Notes under the pieces: model-generated
The model's database searches: none
Seen by the model: only the letters and a program-made list of their open reading frames with translations
What the model was told of the DNA's origin: nothing
Shown: positions 43,560 through 56,200 of the stretch, piece after piece
Layout of the letters: the number at the start of each line of letters is the position of its first letter
Numbering within the stretch: position 1 is the first letter of the stretch
Position numbers and translations under genes: made by a program
NCBI GenBank assembly: GCA_947650285.1
Contig: CANTFL010001254.1
Span: 1 to 64,000 of the forward strand
DNA: 64,000 nucleotides
Source: Hyaloperonospora brassicae
Lineage: Eukaryota; Oomycota; Peronosporomycetes; Peronosporales; Peronosporaceae
Reading direction: 5' to 3'

Positions 43560-44490
43560 ATACATCGATGTGTGAGTCTACTGTTGTTGTGCTGCCCTCA
43601 CCTGTGCATACAAAGGAGCATGAGCTTGTCTTGACTTGATGGGAACGTTCGGGACATCCGTCGCATGATGCACCGAAAAGTCCTGATAGCCCCGTCTGTC
43701 TTGTCATGTCACGGATATTGTCAAGTACTTCTTTCCAACCGTCACTTATTTCAAAACGTAATGTTGGTCGCGCGGCATTCCACGTCGTGGTGAGGGTCAA
43801 TGTGTTTCTGCATCGTGATGTCAATGTCACGGCAGAAGGCCGCAAGCACCATGCTCCAGTAGTTGTACGAAGTTTACATGGAGGAAAAATCGCAATTTCT
43901 TTCTTAGCTATACTTTCGCCAGACTCGAAGTCATTGCGTTTTTGAGTCAGTCGTTTGCGAAAAAGGCTCGTTGGCTGACGCTTGCTGCTAGACCGCACTA
44001 TCGACTCACAAGTCTTGCTTCTCAGACAGCTTTGGCCGTCGTCGTCTTCGGCTTGAGCATCATTCCATGGTTTCGGATACAAACCGTCATTTCCCGAAGA
44101 GATGTAGAAAACCTTGCAATTTTGACATGACTGACCTTGACATCGACGCTTGCAATAAGACGACGGATGGGATCCATTGACGTGCTATCAACAAGTCGCG
44201 TTTCTATCTGCTCATGTCCTTCTTCGCAATAGACAAGTATCAAACCGTCAGTATTCTTGAATGGCTCGAGGATTTTGCAGGTGGACCTTCGTCGACAAAC
44301 CAATCGGTTACGTCATTTCTCGTGGGTGTTACGTTATCGGCAGGAAGCAGATGCGTCGATTCTCAATGCCGGTTGTGAGATGAAACAGCTCGGTCTTGCT
44401 GCTTTAAAATGCAATATACCACTAAGAGACGTGTTATTTATAGTTAATTCAAGCAATTCGCGAACTAGATATGGTGCACCCCTCTAAACG
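43560..44490 (-). pseudogene. Degraded minus-strand gene of unknown family
   Basis: Coding character is seen from about 44,487 down: APYLVRELLELTINNTSLSG followed by ILHFKAARPSCFISQPALR. Two stops follow, then KILEPFKNTDGLILVYCEE and VDSTSMDPIRRLIASVDVK (44,022-44,303). After frame changes come FCRDIDITMQKHIDPHHDVE and CRATNITF (about 43,760-43,860). The Cys and Thr/Ser content suggests an extracellular protein, but I cannot name a family. At least three disruptions are present. Confidence 0.35.
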
Positions 44491-46350
44491 GCGTTTTTAT
44501 GCCAGGTAGGCAGCGTTATATGGGCCATGAAGGTCAGCTCGATGCGTTACGACGGCTTTTCGGCATGTCCTCCATGGACGCTTCAATACTGACTTTTCCT
44601 TGACTATCGGATTACAGAAGGAGAGCAAAACAATAAGAAGTTTGGACACATGACAAGCAAGATATGATTATAGTGAGGAAGCAACGCCTCTCGAGGGAGA
44701 CAGCATAAGTCTAGAGGCGATGATACTATAAATATTATCCGAAGTCAACGTATAACGAGCTGCATAGCGTTTTAATACTCGAGTGAGTCAAGACTCCTAC
44801 CATGGTCCAACGTTGCCGAAGAGGAGCAAATCTGGCGCATCCCCATGCACTACGGCTCTAAGACTTCAGTGCCTATATTTACAAAAAAGATACCTAGACT
44901 TAAGCCTAAGCCATTTCTCGATCCCTGCGCCTTCCACGTGCACGGCCAGTCACCATTATACAGATACGTATCTAACTGAGCTTAAATTACTCCGCTGTGA
45001 CATGCCACCAGTCAATTTTTGACCTTGGCGTTGCGGAACCAGGTGGACGGCAAGAGGATGACCTCGAGGATGAACGCGGCCTTATTGCGGCTCACAAAGC
45101 TTCGTCACCATCAAAATTTTAACGTGTGATCCTTACGAATCCGGTGATTGCGGACGCACTGCTCAAACAAAGCATCTTTACACGATGCTCATTTTGCGCT
45201 CATCTAGGAGTCACTTACGGTTTTCTATAATCTTTCGACTTTGTATCTAGCTCTTCAATGCATACAACTGTTTTAGGTATATTTCAAAGCTAATTATAAA
45301 TCATCTTCGACACATCCTTGACATGTAATATTATGTCTCAAAATTGGGTGAAGCTTGTAAACAGAAATGATAATCGAACGTCTTTATTTTATCTATGGGC
45401 TCAACATATATGATAATACACTCAAAAACAACTTTTATAACAACATCTTTGGTTATACGGATTCACCATGAGCTGCATATTGTTCAGAATGTACACTTCA
45501 TGTTTAAAATCATATAATTTTTATTATCTTATTAAATAAATCGATACATAAATATTAGTATTAATATTTGGCCTTGTATTGTCCAAATAAGGTTGCTTCA
45601 GCTCATCTCAAGCACATGTATCGTGCAACTGTTAACAAGCTGGTATTAAGCTAGAATGTGTTCTACCAAAGCGCGCGCCCGACGCGTTTTGGCCCTTCGC
45701 CGGCGGCCTTGTCAGTGGCTAATCACAATTCAAACAAAAACACTCAACTTGTATCGTTGTGTGCCTAGTCCAACACGTAGAAGCCTATAGAACAATATAT
45801 ATAAATGCCCTAACGTAGGTTGTATTTATCAAGTCGATACAACTGCAACTTGATATTCCATCAGCAACCATTCTTTCAGAGACTGCGGCAAGCTCAACCG
45901 TCACGTACGCTCAGCTCTGTCATCAAGATTAGGCCTGGCGACTTTTTACCCCTTTCTTTTGACTCTGCGGTGACATATTAAATTTGTGACACATTATAAT
46001 CATATATGAGAAATGATAAAAGGAATATTACATTGATTTTTTTTCGAAAATCGGAAGAGAGTGCGATATTTTTGCGGTTGATACACTAAGAGTTTTGTTG
46101 TTAATGGCTTCTTGATGCGCGCAGTACGTAGCGCGAAGACGACTCAATACATGTTCGAACACAAATATATACCGACCCCGGTGGCCGGGTGGACAAGCAC
46201 TGTCACCGGTACCGCTAGGTACGTGGATCGATACCCGCTCAGGGACAACGATATTACACATCACCCAAGAGTGGCCAACAAAGACGGATACAGTGGGCAG
46301 CACGAGTACCCCATTATACCTTAAACCCTATCTCTCTCGTATATGATATA
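44490..46350. other. AT-rich interval without supportable gene
   Basis: No coding motifs, tRNA or shared repeats were recognised. A C/G-rich patch around 46,180-46,300 is open on both strands for about 90 codons but carries no recognisable domain. Confidence 0.4.
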
Positions 46351-46352
46351 AC

Positions 46353-46378
46353 ATATATATATATATATATATATATAT
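46353..46378. repeat. (AT)13 microsatellite
   Basis: Twenty-six bases of uninterrupted AT dinucleotide follow a TATCTCTCTCGTATATGATA stretch. It lies about 180 bases before the first MULE-like coding sequence and could mark the left border of that element, though no terminal inverted repeat was found. Confidence 0.95.
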
Positions 46379-46558
46379 GGAAATTGTACACCCCCAGTTT
46401 TTATTTGATTACCCCCACCCCTATAAACTACCGTAATTTTACACTCACACTGTTATTAATTGGTCATAATTAAACGCCATAATTCTAAATACTGACAGCC
46501 AATCCCAACACGATAACTGCATCCTTTTTTCATTCGCCCACACGCAATTTTTTAACTG

Positions 46559-48095
46559 TTGAAGAATTTATTTCAGCGCCTAAAGACCATAGTCAAACAT
46601 TCTTTAATGGCTCTGCTATCACCTTCTACAACTACATACGATAAGCTGGAGCAATACCTAAAGACACTTGATGAACATGCAAGAGCTCAAGAATATGTCC
46701 TAACGATCGAACGTACCAAAAGGCGGGTAACAGGAAAGGTGGCGCAATCAATCGTGCTATTCTATGGTGATCACAGGGAAATAGATACAAGCCTGTTTCT
46801 GTTCGTGAAGAAGTAGCAACAAGAACGATTAAGCGCAAAAGGTCTATTAAAAGCACTGAATGCCGACTAGAGGCTGTCATTCAACGCATAAATGAGAGCT
46901 GGCTAGTTACGGTAGATGGAAGCGCAATCACATAGCCTTTGATGAAGCCTCTGCATTTCCTAGTAGTTGCGCGCATAACGAAGAGACTCGCAAGCGAATC
47001 CTATTATTTACTAGTGCTAGTGTCAGACCTGGTACTTTTGTTAACTCTCCACAATGAAAGCATCGTAAATGTCACCACTCAGGATATTTACAACATCCGT
47101 AACAAATGATTGCGCTGAAAGGCTACAAGAGAGAACACCAATTCGGTCATTGCTTGATGGCCTTGTTGCTATAGACGTTCATTACCATACTGCGTGCGAA
47201 GAGGATGGGTAGAAACTAACACACCTTTTCGTTGTTTCTCCATCGGCCGAGGAGAGTTGTTCCAAATATACTGGCGGGATAGTATGGCTTATAGACTTAA
47301 CATACAAGACCAACAGGTATAGAGTACCCTTGCTCCATATCATCGGAGCTGCCAGCACCAACCATACCTTTACTATGGCATACTGCTTGATGCAAGCAGA
47401 ACAAGAGGCAACCTACGTCTAGGCGATGCATAAGCTACAACAGGCATTTTGGGAGATACGTAATATCTTATAGACATTTTTAAGAGACCGAGAGCTGGCT
47501 TTGGTGCGCACGATTGGCATAGTCTTTCCAAAAATGAAGTGGTGCTTTGCCGCTGTCATATATCAAAGACCTATCTCGCCAAGCACAGAAGTGTTTTACC
47601 GCTACCAATGATTAAAAGGCCTTTCTTAAAACATATGACACCTTAATGTCGCAAGATCGTATTGAGAGCTATAAAGATAGGTGAAAAAATATGCGCTAAG
47701 TCTGGGGTGAAATTGAAAATTCTCCTAAACCTGTAGCATCATGTGTATCAAATCCGCAGGTCAGTCGATATGTCGACGAAACGTGCCTGTATTGGAAAGA
47801 GAAATTTGTGACCTGTTTTCTCCGCAGCAAGCAGCACTATGGACATGTCACCACGTCTCGGGTGGAAAGTGCGCATGCTGCCCCGAACCGCTGGATCGGA
47901 TGCTCGACTGGCGATCTTCTGTCTGTCAACACCGCTATAAAGCTAACTTGGGATGGACACTGGCTTGTATCAAGCAACAACATTTCAAAGAGCGAGCGAC
48001 TTTGCCATAAATTTGGTTGTATATTTACCAAGGACATGAAAAAGATCTCGGAAGCTGGCCTGCGCGCAGCCTTCCGCCAATACAAAAACGATTAA
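46559..48095 (+). pseudogene. Decayed MULE (Mutator-like) transposase
   Basis: The plus strand carries a MULE transposase broken by stops and frame changes. Readable parts: a short N-terminal frame at 46,559-46,816 (family assignment uncertain); VTTQDIYNI and TPIRSLLDGLVAIDVHYHT before the core (47,070-47,200); the core with GGIVWLIDLTYKTNRYRVPL, LLHIIGAAS and EQEATYV, a TAG in place of the usual Trp, then LRDRELAL (47,490); and the C-terminal part with TWLYWKEKFVTCFL and HYGHVTTSRVESAHA then NRWIGCSTGDL (47,770-47,930). The first two catalytic Asp are in LIDLTY and RDRE. MULEs move by cut-and-paste using long terminal inverted repeats, which I could not find here. Confidence 0.75.
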
Positions 48096-48262
48096 ATAAT
48101 GAAGTCGATGAAAATGGAGCCGTCATTGTTTTCCAATTTTAATGGAAGACATTTTGATTTATCGTACAGTATGTGCAGCTCATATTAATTACGTGTTTTG
48201 CAAGCTTGTAAACGTCGGTAATGAGGTACCCTTTCCAATAATAATTCTCCGCTAGCCGCATA

Positions 48263-51200
48263 TGTGGTGTAGTGGCGAATGGTCTTATGTAAAACGATCT
48301 GAGCTCTACACTGGCGCCCGTACGACCGACTAACAAATAGGTTACCACTATTCCGTGTTCTTAGTAGCATTCCTCACCATTTGTACTCGTCAGTAGATCG
48401 GGTTGCACTCTTCTAGGCGAACTCGTGGCTATGAAAACTTGACCGTGTTTGCATCGAAATCGGGGCTCGATATCGATGTGTAAATTTTCACACCACGGTC
48501 GGAATGGCGTCATCTGGTGGAATCCTTCACGGAATTACTTGTATACTTGTGGGGTGCTCAGAATGAGTCAGCCTGATCATTAACATATCGCATATTCCAG
48601 AATATAGACCTTGAATCGTGAGTTTTTTTACCACTTGAGCCGTTTCGCTAACTTGAGTCTTCAACCGCAAATATTTTTCTGCGTCCGATCGCAGTTGTGG
48701 GGGGTGATAGTGTGGTGAAGTCCATCTCACAAAATTACTTTAGTGAGGGTCGATCTTCCACTTGCCCAGACTTGCCGACTCACGGAGTGGGTACTTCGAT
48801 CCGTGCCTTGTTGTATAACCTTGTGCTCACCTTGTGTACCCGTCGGTTGAGCTGGCTTGAGCTCTTCGTAATGGCCTTGGGAGATGTCGATCTCGCTGAG
48901 AGGTTGGGTTGAGCGTTCGCTTCCGGTGCGGAAATCTTCACACCACAAACAGGGTTCTGCGATCTTGATCTTGAGTCGCGGCGATCTCTATTTGGAGATG
49001 TCGCGATATCGATCTTGAATCACACCGATCTCAATTTATTCTCGGGACCGGGGTATTTGCTGTGCGGAAATCTTCACTCAGCAAATAGTAGTCTTGCGTC
49101 GATCTTGCGTTGGGATCGGTCCGATCTGGTCTCGAGATCGGCCAATCTTGCCGGAAGCGCGCAATGTGGGCGGATCGGTTGCTTGTTTCGCCAAAATGAA
49201 ACGTGCCGATCTGCCCTGTAGATCGCTTCAGTCTTGCTCGGTCTTGTCTTGAACTCCTTGTCCAGATCTTCTGACCACTTGAGCCTCCTCGCGATCTTGT
49301 AACCAAAATCCTTTTCCTTTACCGTTGTTTGCTGCTACCCTATCAGTTTGAGTTGAGTTGAGTTACCTTAACCCCACCTTGGCCAAACAATCCAAGGTGA
49401 GTACACGAAACACGGTGCGGCGAAGTCTCTTGATCGACGGGGAAGCCAAATATCCTGCCCGGAATAGAAGTCTGCGACGTGCTTTATATGTAAAAACGGT
49501 AACTGTTTTATTATCCAACCAAATTAATAGTCATCCTATCTTTAAGCCTATTCCAAACTGTAGGTCACTCTCCAAGTCGATATCACCTTTAAGCTTGACC
49601 GCCCCCTTGAACACGTGTCGAAATCTCGTGACCTGTGCTCCAAAGATAGCACCAATACTCCCCTTATCGTACCTGGACACCAAAAAGGGAGCAAATTCCA
49701 AATGCGGTACCAAATACCCAATTTTGGTACCGAAAAGTCCAAAATAGTATTCAAATGCCGAATGTGTCTGAATCCATTTTGCGACGTCAATTCAACCGGC
49801 TTCCACTGGCTCTTTCGGTCTGAACTTTTAGGACATCACTCATGAACCTTCATCAAGCATGTATATCACAATAGAATAGCTCCATCATTGATAGATCCAT
49901 AATCAGCAGGGAACATGGCCGATCTGATGCCCAATTCAAGATCGTTGAGGATCGACACAGTGCGATCCGGCCCTATATGTTTTCCGTTCATTTTGCATGC
50001 TCCGATACCATCCTCAAGGGTTTATCCCCACAATCGGACCATTCATGGTTCTCTTAACGGTCCCACGGACCTCCACGAACATCCACACTTCCAGATCGGG
50101 CTACACTAAATAAAAATCAGTACTCGTATTGAAGATCGGTGATGTGTATCTTCGATCACCTGGATGCTACGCCTTTGAGACAGAGTCACGACCCATCGCC
50201 TGGTCTCAGAAGTAGCTTTCTCAGTTCATATCGGTCGTCGGGTTCAATCTAGTCCCTCATCCCAGATTGCACCGTGGAAATCATCGATGTCTGCGACTCG
50301 TCCCAGATTGTTCCAAGAAAATCACCTCTTTCTGCGCCTCGTCTCAGACCGTTCCACGTCCATCCTTCGGCCGACCGTTGGATCGGTCCGTCGATCTCCG
50401 TGGGATCACCTTCCGTTTCTCATTGGATCGCCAGATCACTTGGTGTCATTTTTCACCAGTACGTGGCGCCTCAATTAGATGGCCACCGATCCATATCATA
50501 GATTTTAATTAATGACTTTGCCACAACCGCCATTAAACGCTCCTATCCAAACAATCCAGGCGCGATACATGTGCAGATGTGGCGTAGTCTGTGACGTAGG
50601 GTGCCTAAACATTCCATACCAGAAGAGACAACGCGTGTCCTTAGAATCAAATTGAACCAAGTTTCATTTTAACCATTTAGACTTAACATCCAACCCCTAT
50701 CGCTATCCTCATACGTTAGGCATCGCATACCGCGTGTCGCTTAACCCTTGTACTGGAGTGACACACTCTGGATATACTTTTCGATCGCAGTTTCCGTTCT
50801 GGTTGCATATCGAGTCGTGTCGTACACACTAGCTTTTTCACGATCACGTACCTGATCGTCGGTCCTTATCACGATTACATCCTTGATCTCAATCGCTTTG
50901 CTATCACGGATCTCCTGGTGTGGTACAAATTTATCCGATCGTGACCGCTCAGTGTTGTACACACCAACCTGATCGGATCACCTAAGTGATCGCCAATCAC
51001 GATCACTACTTTTCGTGATCGCGGTCGCCTTGCTGATAGCGGATCCTATAATGTGGTACACAATCCCCTGATCGCGTTTGCTCTTTACCACCATCGTAGT
51101 TGTAGCCTCGATAGGGATCGAGGATCCCTAACTGGTTCCCTTCGTCTGTCATACTTCAACCTTATGTTGCAACCTCCATCATTTCTGATCTGTTATTCGG

Positions 51201-51330
51201 TTTTGTCTATCAGTCCAGTGGACGTAATCTGAACATGTGTGGGACCGGCGCCGCCAACAGTTTGCTAATACGGATATACCTGGACCGCGATCCGTTCTCG
51301 AATATCGAGTTCACTGGTCGGTTCACCACA
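48263..51330 (-). repeat. Gypsy-1 solo LTR, interrupted by a D solo LTR
   Basis: The outer parts 48,263-48,710 and 50,526-51,330 align, in the same orientation, to the two parts of the Gypsy-1 5' LTR at 21,457-22,651. The ends are TGTGGTGTAG and TTCACCACA. Both sides are flanked by CATA (48,259-48,262 and 51,331-51,334), a 4-bp target duplication that confirms the borders. The LTR without its insert is about 1.25 kb. No internal Gypsy-1 sequence lies next to it, so it is a solo LTR left by LTR-LTR recombination. Confidence 0.85.
48711..50525 (-). repeat. Element D solo LTR inside the Gypsy-1 solo LTR
   Basis: This is the reverse complement of the D LTR, starting TGTGGTGAAGTC and ending TTTGCCACA, 1,815 bp. 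It is more diverged from both LTRs at 28.8 and 35.9 kb than these are from each other, so it stems from an older D insertion. No clear 4-bp duplication is visible (ATAG versus ACCG). In element orientation the LTR is preceded by ATGGCGGT, matching the 3' end of the D interior (CTGGCGGT), so a few interior bases may remain. Confidence 0.9.
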
Positions 51331-51565
51331 CATATCACTATATCTTGATAATATTCGACAAGTAGTGATGGCTGCTGCGGTCGCATAAGCTAGTTACCAC
51401 ACCCTTTGTGATAGACCTACCAACTGCATGGGAGAAGGTGTTGACTGAACACCCAAATGCCGCCTCGAACTGATGAAGAGAGACCGTCTAGCATGTTCTG
51501 GCGTGACCCGATCACGTGCGTGATCCTGAGCGGATAAAAGGTCTTGGTAGGCCTATTCATGTAGA
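51331..51565. other. Flank between solo LTR and copia copy A
   Basis: Most of the segment is featureless. On the plus strand about 51,385-51,465 reads LVTTPFVIDLPTAWEKVLTE then HPNAASN before two stops, which looks coding but is too short to identify. Confidence 0.25.
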
Positions 51566-52952
51566 GGTACCTTCACATCCTTGATCATGTTCGTCGCCAC
51601 CATTTTGCAAAGCACTTCAGCTGAAGCGTGTCCCATCCGCGCATGTAAGTCGACACCGTTGTTTCCGCTTGTTGTCGCATTGGCCGATCGATGAGCTCTG
51701 TGAAGCCAGTAAAGACCATCCACAAGATCTACTGTTGCCACCACTTATTGCGATCCTTTGCGAGCGACAAACATCTTGGTCCCGTCGAACACAACTTGAA
51801 GCTTGCCGTGCTTGTTGATCTGCGGTACCGAAAGGAGATTCTTGCTCATGCTTGGTACGTAAAGCACGTTCTTGGATTTCGCGCTCTTCACCGTCGGGCA
51901 AAACCACCTTTTCAAAGATAGTTCCAACACCCTTGATGGCCACTTTGTTGCCATCCGCCACCAAGATTTCACCGTCGTTGCGCTTGTTCAGGCTTGCAAA
52001 CTTGGTCTTGTCGTGGCATATGTGGTGTGCTGCACCACTGTAGACGGCCCACATTCCGGACACGTCCTTCTTCGCTGAGAGTCCACACTCCAACGAAACT
52101 GCAAACGCTACTTGATCGTGGTCGCTGTCTTCATCACGATATTGTCCCCACTGGACATTGTTCACCCCGCGTCCACGACCATTGCCGCCGCGTCAGGCTC
52201 CTCGACTTTCATTCTTCTGCTTGGTCCAACAGCGATCCACGGTGTGTCCCACCTTCCTACAGTAGGTTCACTTGTATGGTTCGCGCTCAGTTTTGAAGGC
52301 CTTGGCTGCATCTTCAGTCTTGACCATCGTCGCTGTTGTTGTCACCTTCTCCCCTTGGCGCTTAACGTGCTCATTCGTGAGCACCTTCGCCACGTCTGGG
52401 GTACGAAGCTCTGTGCTGCTCATCTCCAAGTTCAGAACAACGTTCTCAAAACTCTTAGGGAGGCTGAGCAGCAGGCAAATTGCAACGTCCTCGTCCTCCA
52501 TCTTCGCGCCGATGCTGCTAATCTTGGCGGCGATGTTCAGGACCTCGTTGCAGTGATGCATGACGTTAGCGCCTTCAGCCATCTTCATGCTGAAGAGTTG
52601 CCGCTTGAGGTAGATCCTTCCCGCTTTCTGGGATCCACCGTACAGCACCTTCAGGCGTTGCCACGCAACCCACGCTTCCTCGCAGTTGTCGACCACATGG
52701 TGGTAATCCGCACCCATGTGCAGCAACATCATTCCAAACGAGATGTTGCTGGTCTTGACGTAGTCGTCCTGCGCCCGAGGGTCCACATACGTCGGGGAGC
52801 TTTCCCAGTTGACAGCGTGCCACACTGACTTCTTCAGAAACACGCCACGCATGTATCGACTCCAAGTCGAATAGTTATCCCACTCGAACTTATCGATGAG
52901 GACGCTGGAGGATGCGTGGCTGGCAGAAGACATCGCGCTTGGGCTCATAACC
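51566..52952 (-). pseudogene. Copia-1 copy A: gag, protease and integrase start, truncated
   Basis: The interior begins directly after the LTR at 52,953 with the tRNA-anticodon-type primer site and gag start ATG at 52,948. It is collinear with copy C. Gag runs to about 52,268. The zinc knuckle first pair is damaged (CGKV becomes a non-coding change near 52,262). The protease active site reads VYSGAA, so its catalytic Asp is Tyr. Several one-base changes break the frame (near 51,790 and 51,880). Similarity to C stops at 51,566, at the equivalent of C position 61,206, in the integrase zinc-binding region. The rest of the element is missing. Confidence 0.88.
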
Positions 52953-53252
52953 TGTTGACGGTATGGCACGGACGTGACGAGAAGACCGGAAGAGACCGGA
53001 GGGAGCGAAGAGGCTTGAGGAGCGGAGCAGAGAACACTTGCTCGCGCAGAGGGAGGATTCGAAAGTGATTGATACATAGGTCTTAACTCTGCCTACCCTC
53101 GACTGCATCCGATCACATGGTGCATCTAATCAACCTGATTTACACGCGTCCAATCATCCTACGCGTCTAATCATCTCTGAGGTAATTACCGACGTAAGAA
53201 CTATCCCGTAAAAACTACGCTTAAGTTCGGATTGTACCGGTAACCCTCAATA
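52953..53252 (-). repeat. LTR shared by Copia-1 copies A and B
   Basis: This 300-bp LTR starts TGTTGACGG and ends CCCTCAATA in plus orientation. On the minus strand it serves both as 3' LTR of copy B (after polypurine tract GAGGGGGCGT) and as 5' LTR of copy A (before its primer site). Its primer-side 110 bases are of the A/C type, while B's own 5' LTR at 57,330 is of a different type there. Confidence 0.9.
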
Positions 53253-56200
53253 CGCCCCCTCAATCCGAACTCGCACGGATGCCGAGAGCCGCCGTCAAGT
53301 CCTTGTGGCGCGGTCCATGTAGTCCCTTTCGTCATGATGTCCGCTAACATGGTCGCCGTCTCGCAATACTCAAGCTGCACTTCGCCGCGCTTGACTTCAT
53401 CACGGATGTGGTGGTACTTGATGTCGATGTGCTTGGCACGGCCGTGGTTGACTGGGTTCTTCGTCATCTTGATGCACGACTGGTTGTCTTCAAAGATGAC
53501 AATCTCTGGACCTTCTTCGTTGGCAGCCGTCAGAACCTCGCATAGCAGGCGATGGATCCACTTGCCTTCTTGGATGGTCAGACTCAGCGCGATGTATTCC
53601 GCTTCACTCGTCGATAGCGAAACGCTTGACTGTTTCTTGCTTCCCCAGCTAATGGGTGCGCCGAGCAGCATGAACACGTAGCCTGAAGTCGACTTGCGAT
53701 CCGCGTGGTCGCCAGCCCAGTCCGCGTCGGAGTATCCGCGAAAGTCGATCTTGTCGCTTGGTTGGTAGCAGACCCCGTGCGACTTGGTGCCTTGAAGGTA
53801 GCGGAAGATGCGCTTTACTGCAACCCAGTGCTCTTGTTGCGGATTCTCCATGAAGCGCGACACGTAACCCACAGCATACGCTATGTCTGGGCGGGTCGCG
53901 GTCATCAGGTGCATCAGAGCACCAACTGCTTCGCGAAACGGAGCGTCCACCTTGGTCCCATGGTTGCTAGGCACAAGTGGAGAGCTCAAGTCGACCGGAC
54001 CAACAGTGGCCTTGCACTCGTCCATACCGAAGCGCTTAAGGATGTCGTCGACATAGCGGCGCTGGCACATGGTGACACTGCCGTCAGGTCCGTCGACCAA
54101 TTCGATGCCCAGCACAAAAGTGCACTTGCCGCTGTCGGTCATCTCGAAGCGCGTCTTGAGATCGGCCTTTGTCTGCGCGATCAAGTCGAGTGAGCTGCCT
54201 GTCACGAGCACGTCGTCCACGTAGACCAGCACCAGCACGCAGTGACCGTCGACCATCTTGATGTAGAGACACGGGTCGAATGCCGATACTTGAAATCCGA
54301 TTGAGCACACGAAGTCGTCGAAAGTCTCGTTCCACACGCGCGACGCTTGCTTGAGACCGTAGATCGCTTTCACCAACTCGAGACAGTCGAAGTCGCCATC
54401 CATCTCAACACCTTCTGGAATGTTGCAGAACACCTTTTCCTTCATCACTCCGTACAGGAATGCCGTCACCACGTCAAGTTGGTCGAGAGGCCAGTCGAAG
54501 TACTTGGTGATCGCAATTACCATGCGCAGTGTCACGTACTTGACCACCGGCGAGAATGTTTCGGTGTAGTCGATTCCGTACTTCTGCTTGAAGCCCTTCG
54601 CAACTAAACGCGCCTTGAACTTCTCGATCGATCCGCTTGCTTTGCGCTTGATCTTGAACACCCACTTGGTCCCAATAGCGCGTTGGTTACTTGGCAACTT
54701 GGCGGCACGAAAGACACCGCGAAGTCGCATCGACTCGAGCTCGGCCCGAATGGCCTTGCGCCAGTGAACTTGATCAGGTCCGCTGATCGCATCCTGAAAC
54801 GTTGCAGGCTCAGCCAAATCAGTCGCCTCCAAGGCATTAGCACTTGCACGCCAGAAAGTAGGAGGCGTGGAGTCATCATCTTGATCACTGATGTCCTCCT
54901 TTTCTTCTTCATCGTCGGTATATCTTGAATCCTCTCTGCCACTTGATCGACGTTTCTGGTGGCGATCGAATGAGCTGTCCGGTGCACTTGCTTCCTCCAG
55001 CCCAGTTCGACGACGGGCTGTACGCACAACGTTGTTGCTTGGACAGTTCTTTCGCTTGCCGGTCTGTCTGTAGTTCGTCTGGCGCACATCGTTGTCGTTG
55101 ATGTCAAGAAGATCGAGGTCCAACGTTGCGTCATCGACTTCTTCACTTGATGGCTCCATCGAAAACCCGAAAGATGACTCGTCGAAGTTGACATCACGGC
55201 TGATCACAACTTGTCCAGCCTCGATGTCATACACTCGATATGCCTTGGAAACTTCTTCGTAGCCCATGAAAATGCCGACACGAGCCTTGGGATCCCACTT
55301 GAGTCGTTTTTCCTTCGGAGTCAAGATGTATGCTTGACACCCGAAAATACGCATGTGCTTGACGCTTGGCTTTGAGCTACACACGATCTCGAACGGCGTT
55401 TTGTGGGGAATCTTGGGCGATGGCAGACGGTTCTTGATGTAGATTGCCGTCATGGCCGCTTCAGCCCAAAAACACTTGTCAAGTTTGGCGTGGTGCAGCA
55501 AGCTGCGGCCAATCGTGACAATGGACCGAATGGCGCGTTCTGCCGTGCCGTTGGTCTGGTGCGCATACGGCACCGTGGTCTGCTGCTCGATGCCTTCGTT
55601 CTCGTAGAAGACCTTGAGCGAGTTGGATGCAAACTCACGTGCTCCATCGTGCCGAACGAACTTGACCTTCTTGCCGAACTGGGTTTCGATCTTGAGAATG
55701 TAGCTCTTGATGCAGTCTTCGCTCTCCGACTTGGCACGTAAGCAGAAGCCCTTCATGCACCCGCTGGCTTCGTCAACAATCAGCAGCAAATATCTGCTGC
55801 CGCCGATCGAGACTTCTTCCATTGGGCCGCAGATATCGAAGTGAAGTAGCTCAAACGTGGCATAACGACGCTTGTCGCGGTTGCTTGGGAATGGTTTTTG
55901 AACCATCTTCCCTTGTTGACACCCGCGACACACGCTTGATCCGTTCGACTTGGCAGGAGCCTTGGCGTCCTTGATCAGACCATCGTTGACCATCTTGCGA
56001 AGAACGTCGAAAGGTGCATGACCCATGCGAGCGTGCAGGTCGACAACCCGGTTGTTCATCACCGTGTTGGCCGACCGTTGAGGCGTACGAAGCCAGTAGA
56101 GTCCATCGACGAGATCCGCCGTAGCCACGACTTGTGTCGAGTTCTTGCGTGTCACGTGCATCTTGTGACCGTCGAAGACGACTTGAAACTTCCCAGTCTT

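Noticed and set aside
46028..46324. Overlapping frames of 91 and 70 codons on opposite strands near 46.2 kb
   Set aside because: No domain, no repeated copy and no conserved start; insufficient support for either.
52112..52828. Long plus-strand frames (238 codons) opposite copia gag, also at 61,764-62,480 and 56,422-57,114
   Set aside because: Exact antisense shadows of gag in each copy, explained by its codon bias.
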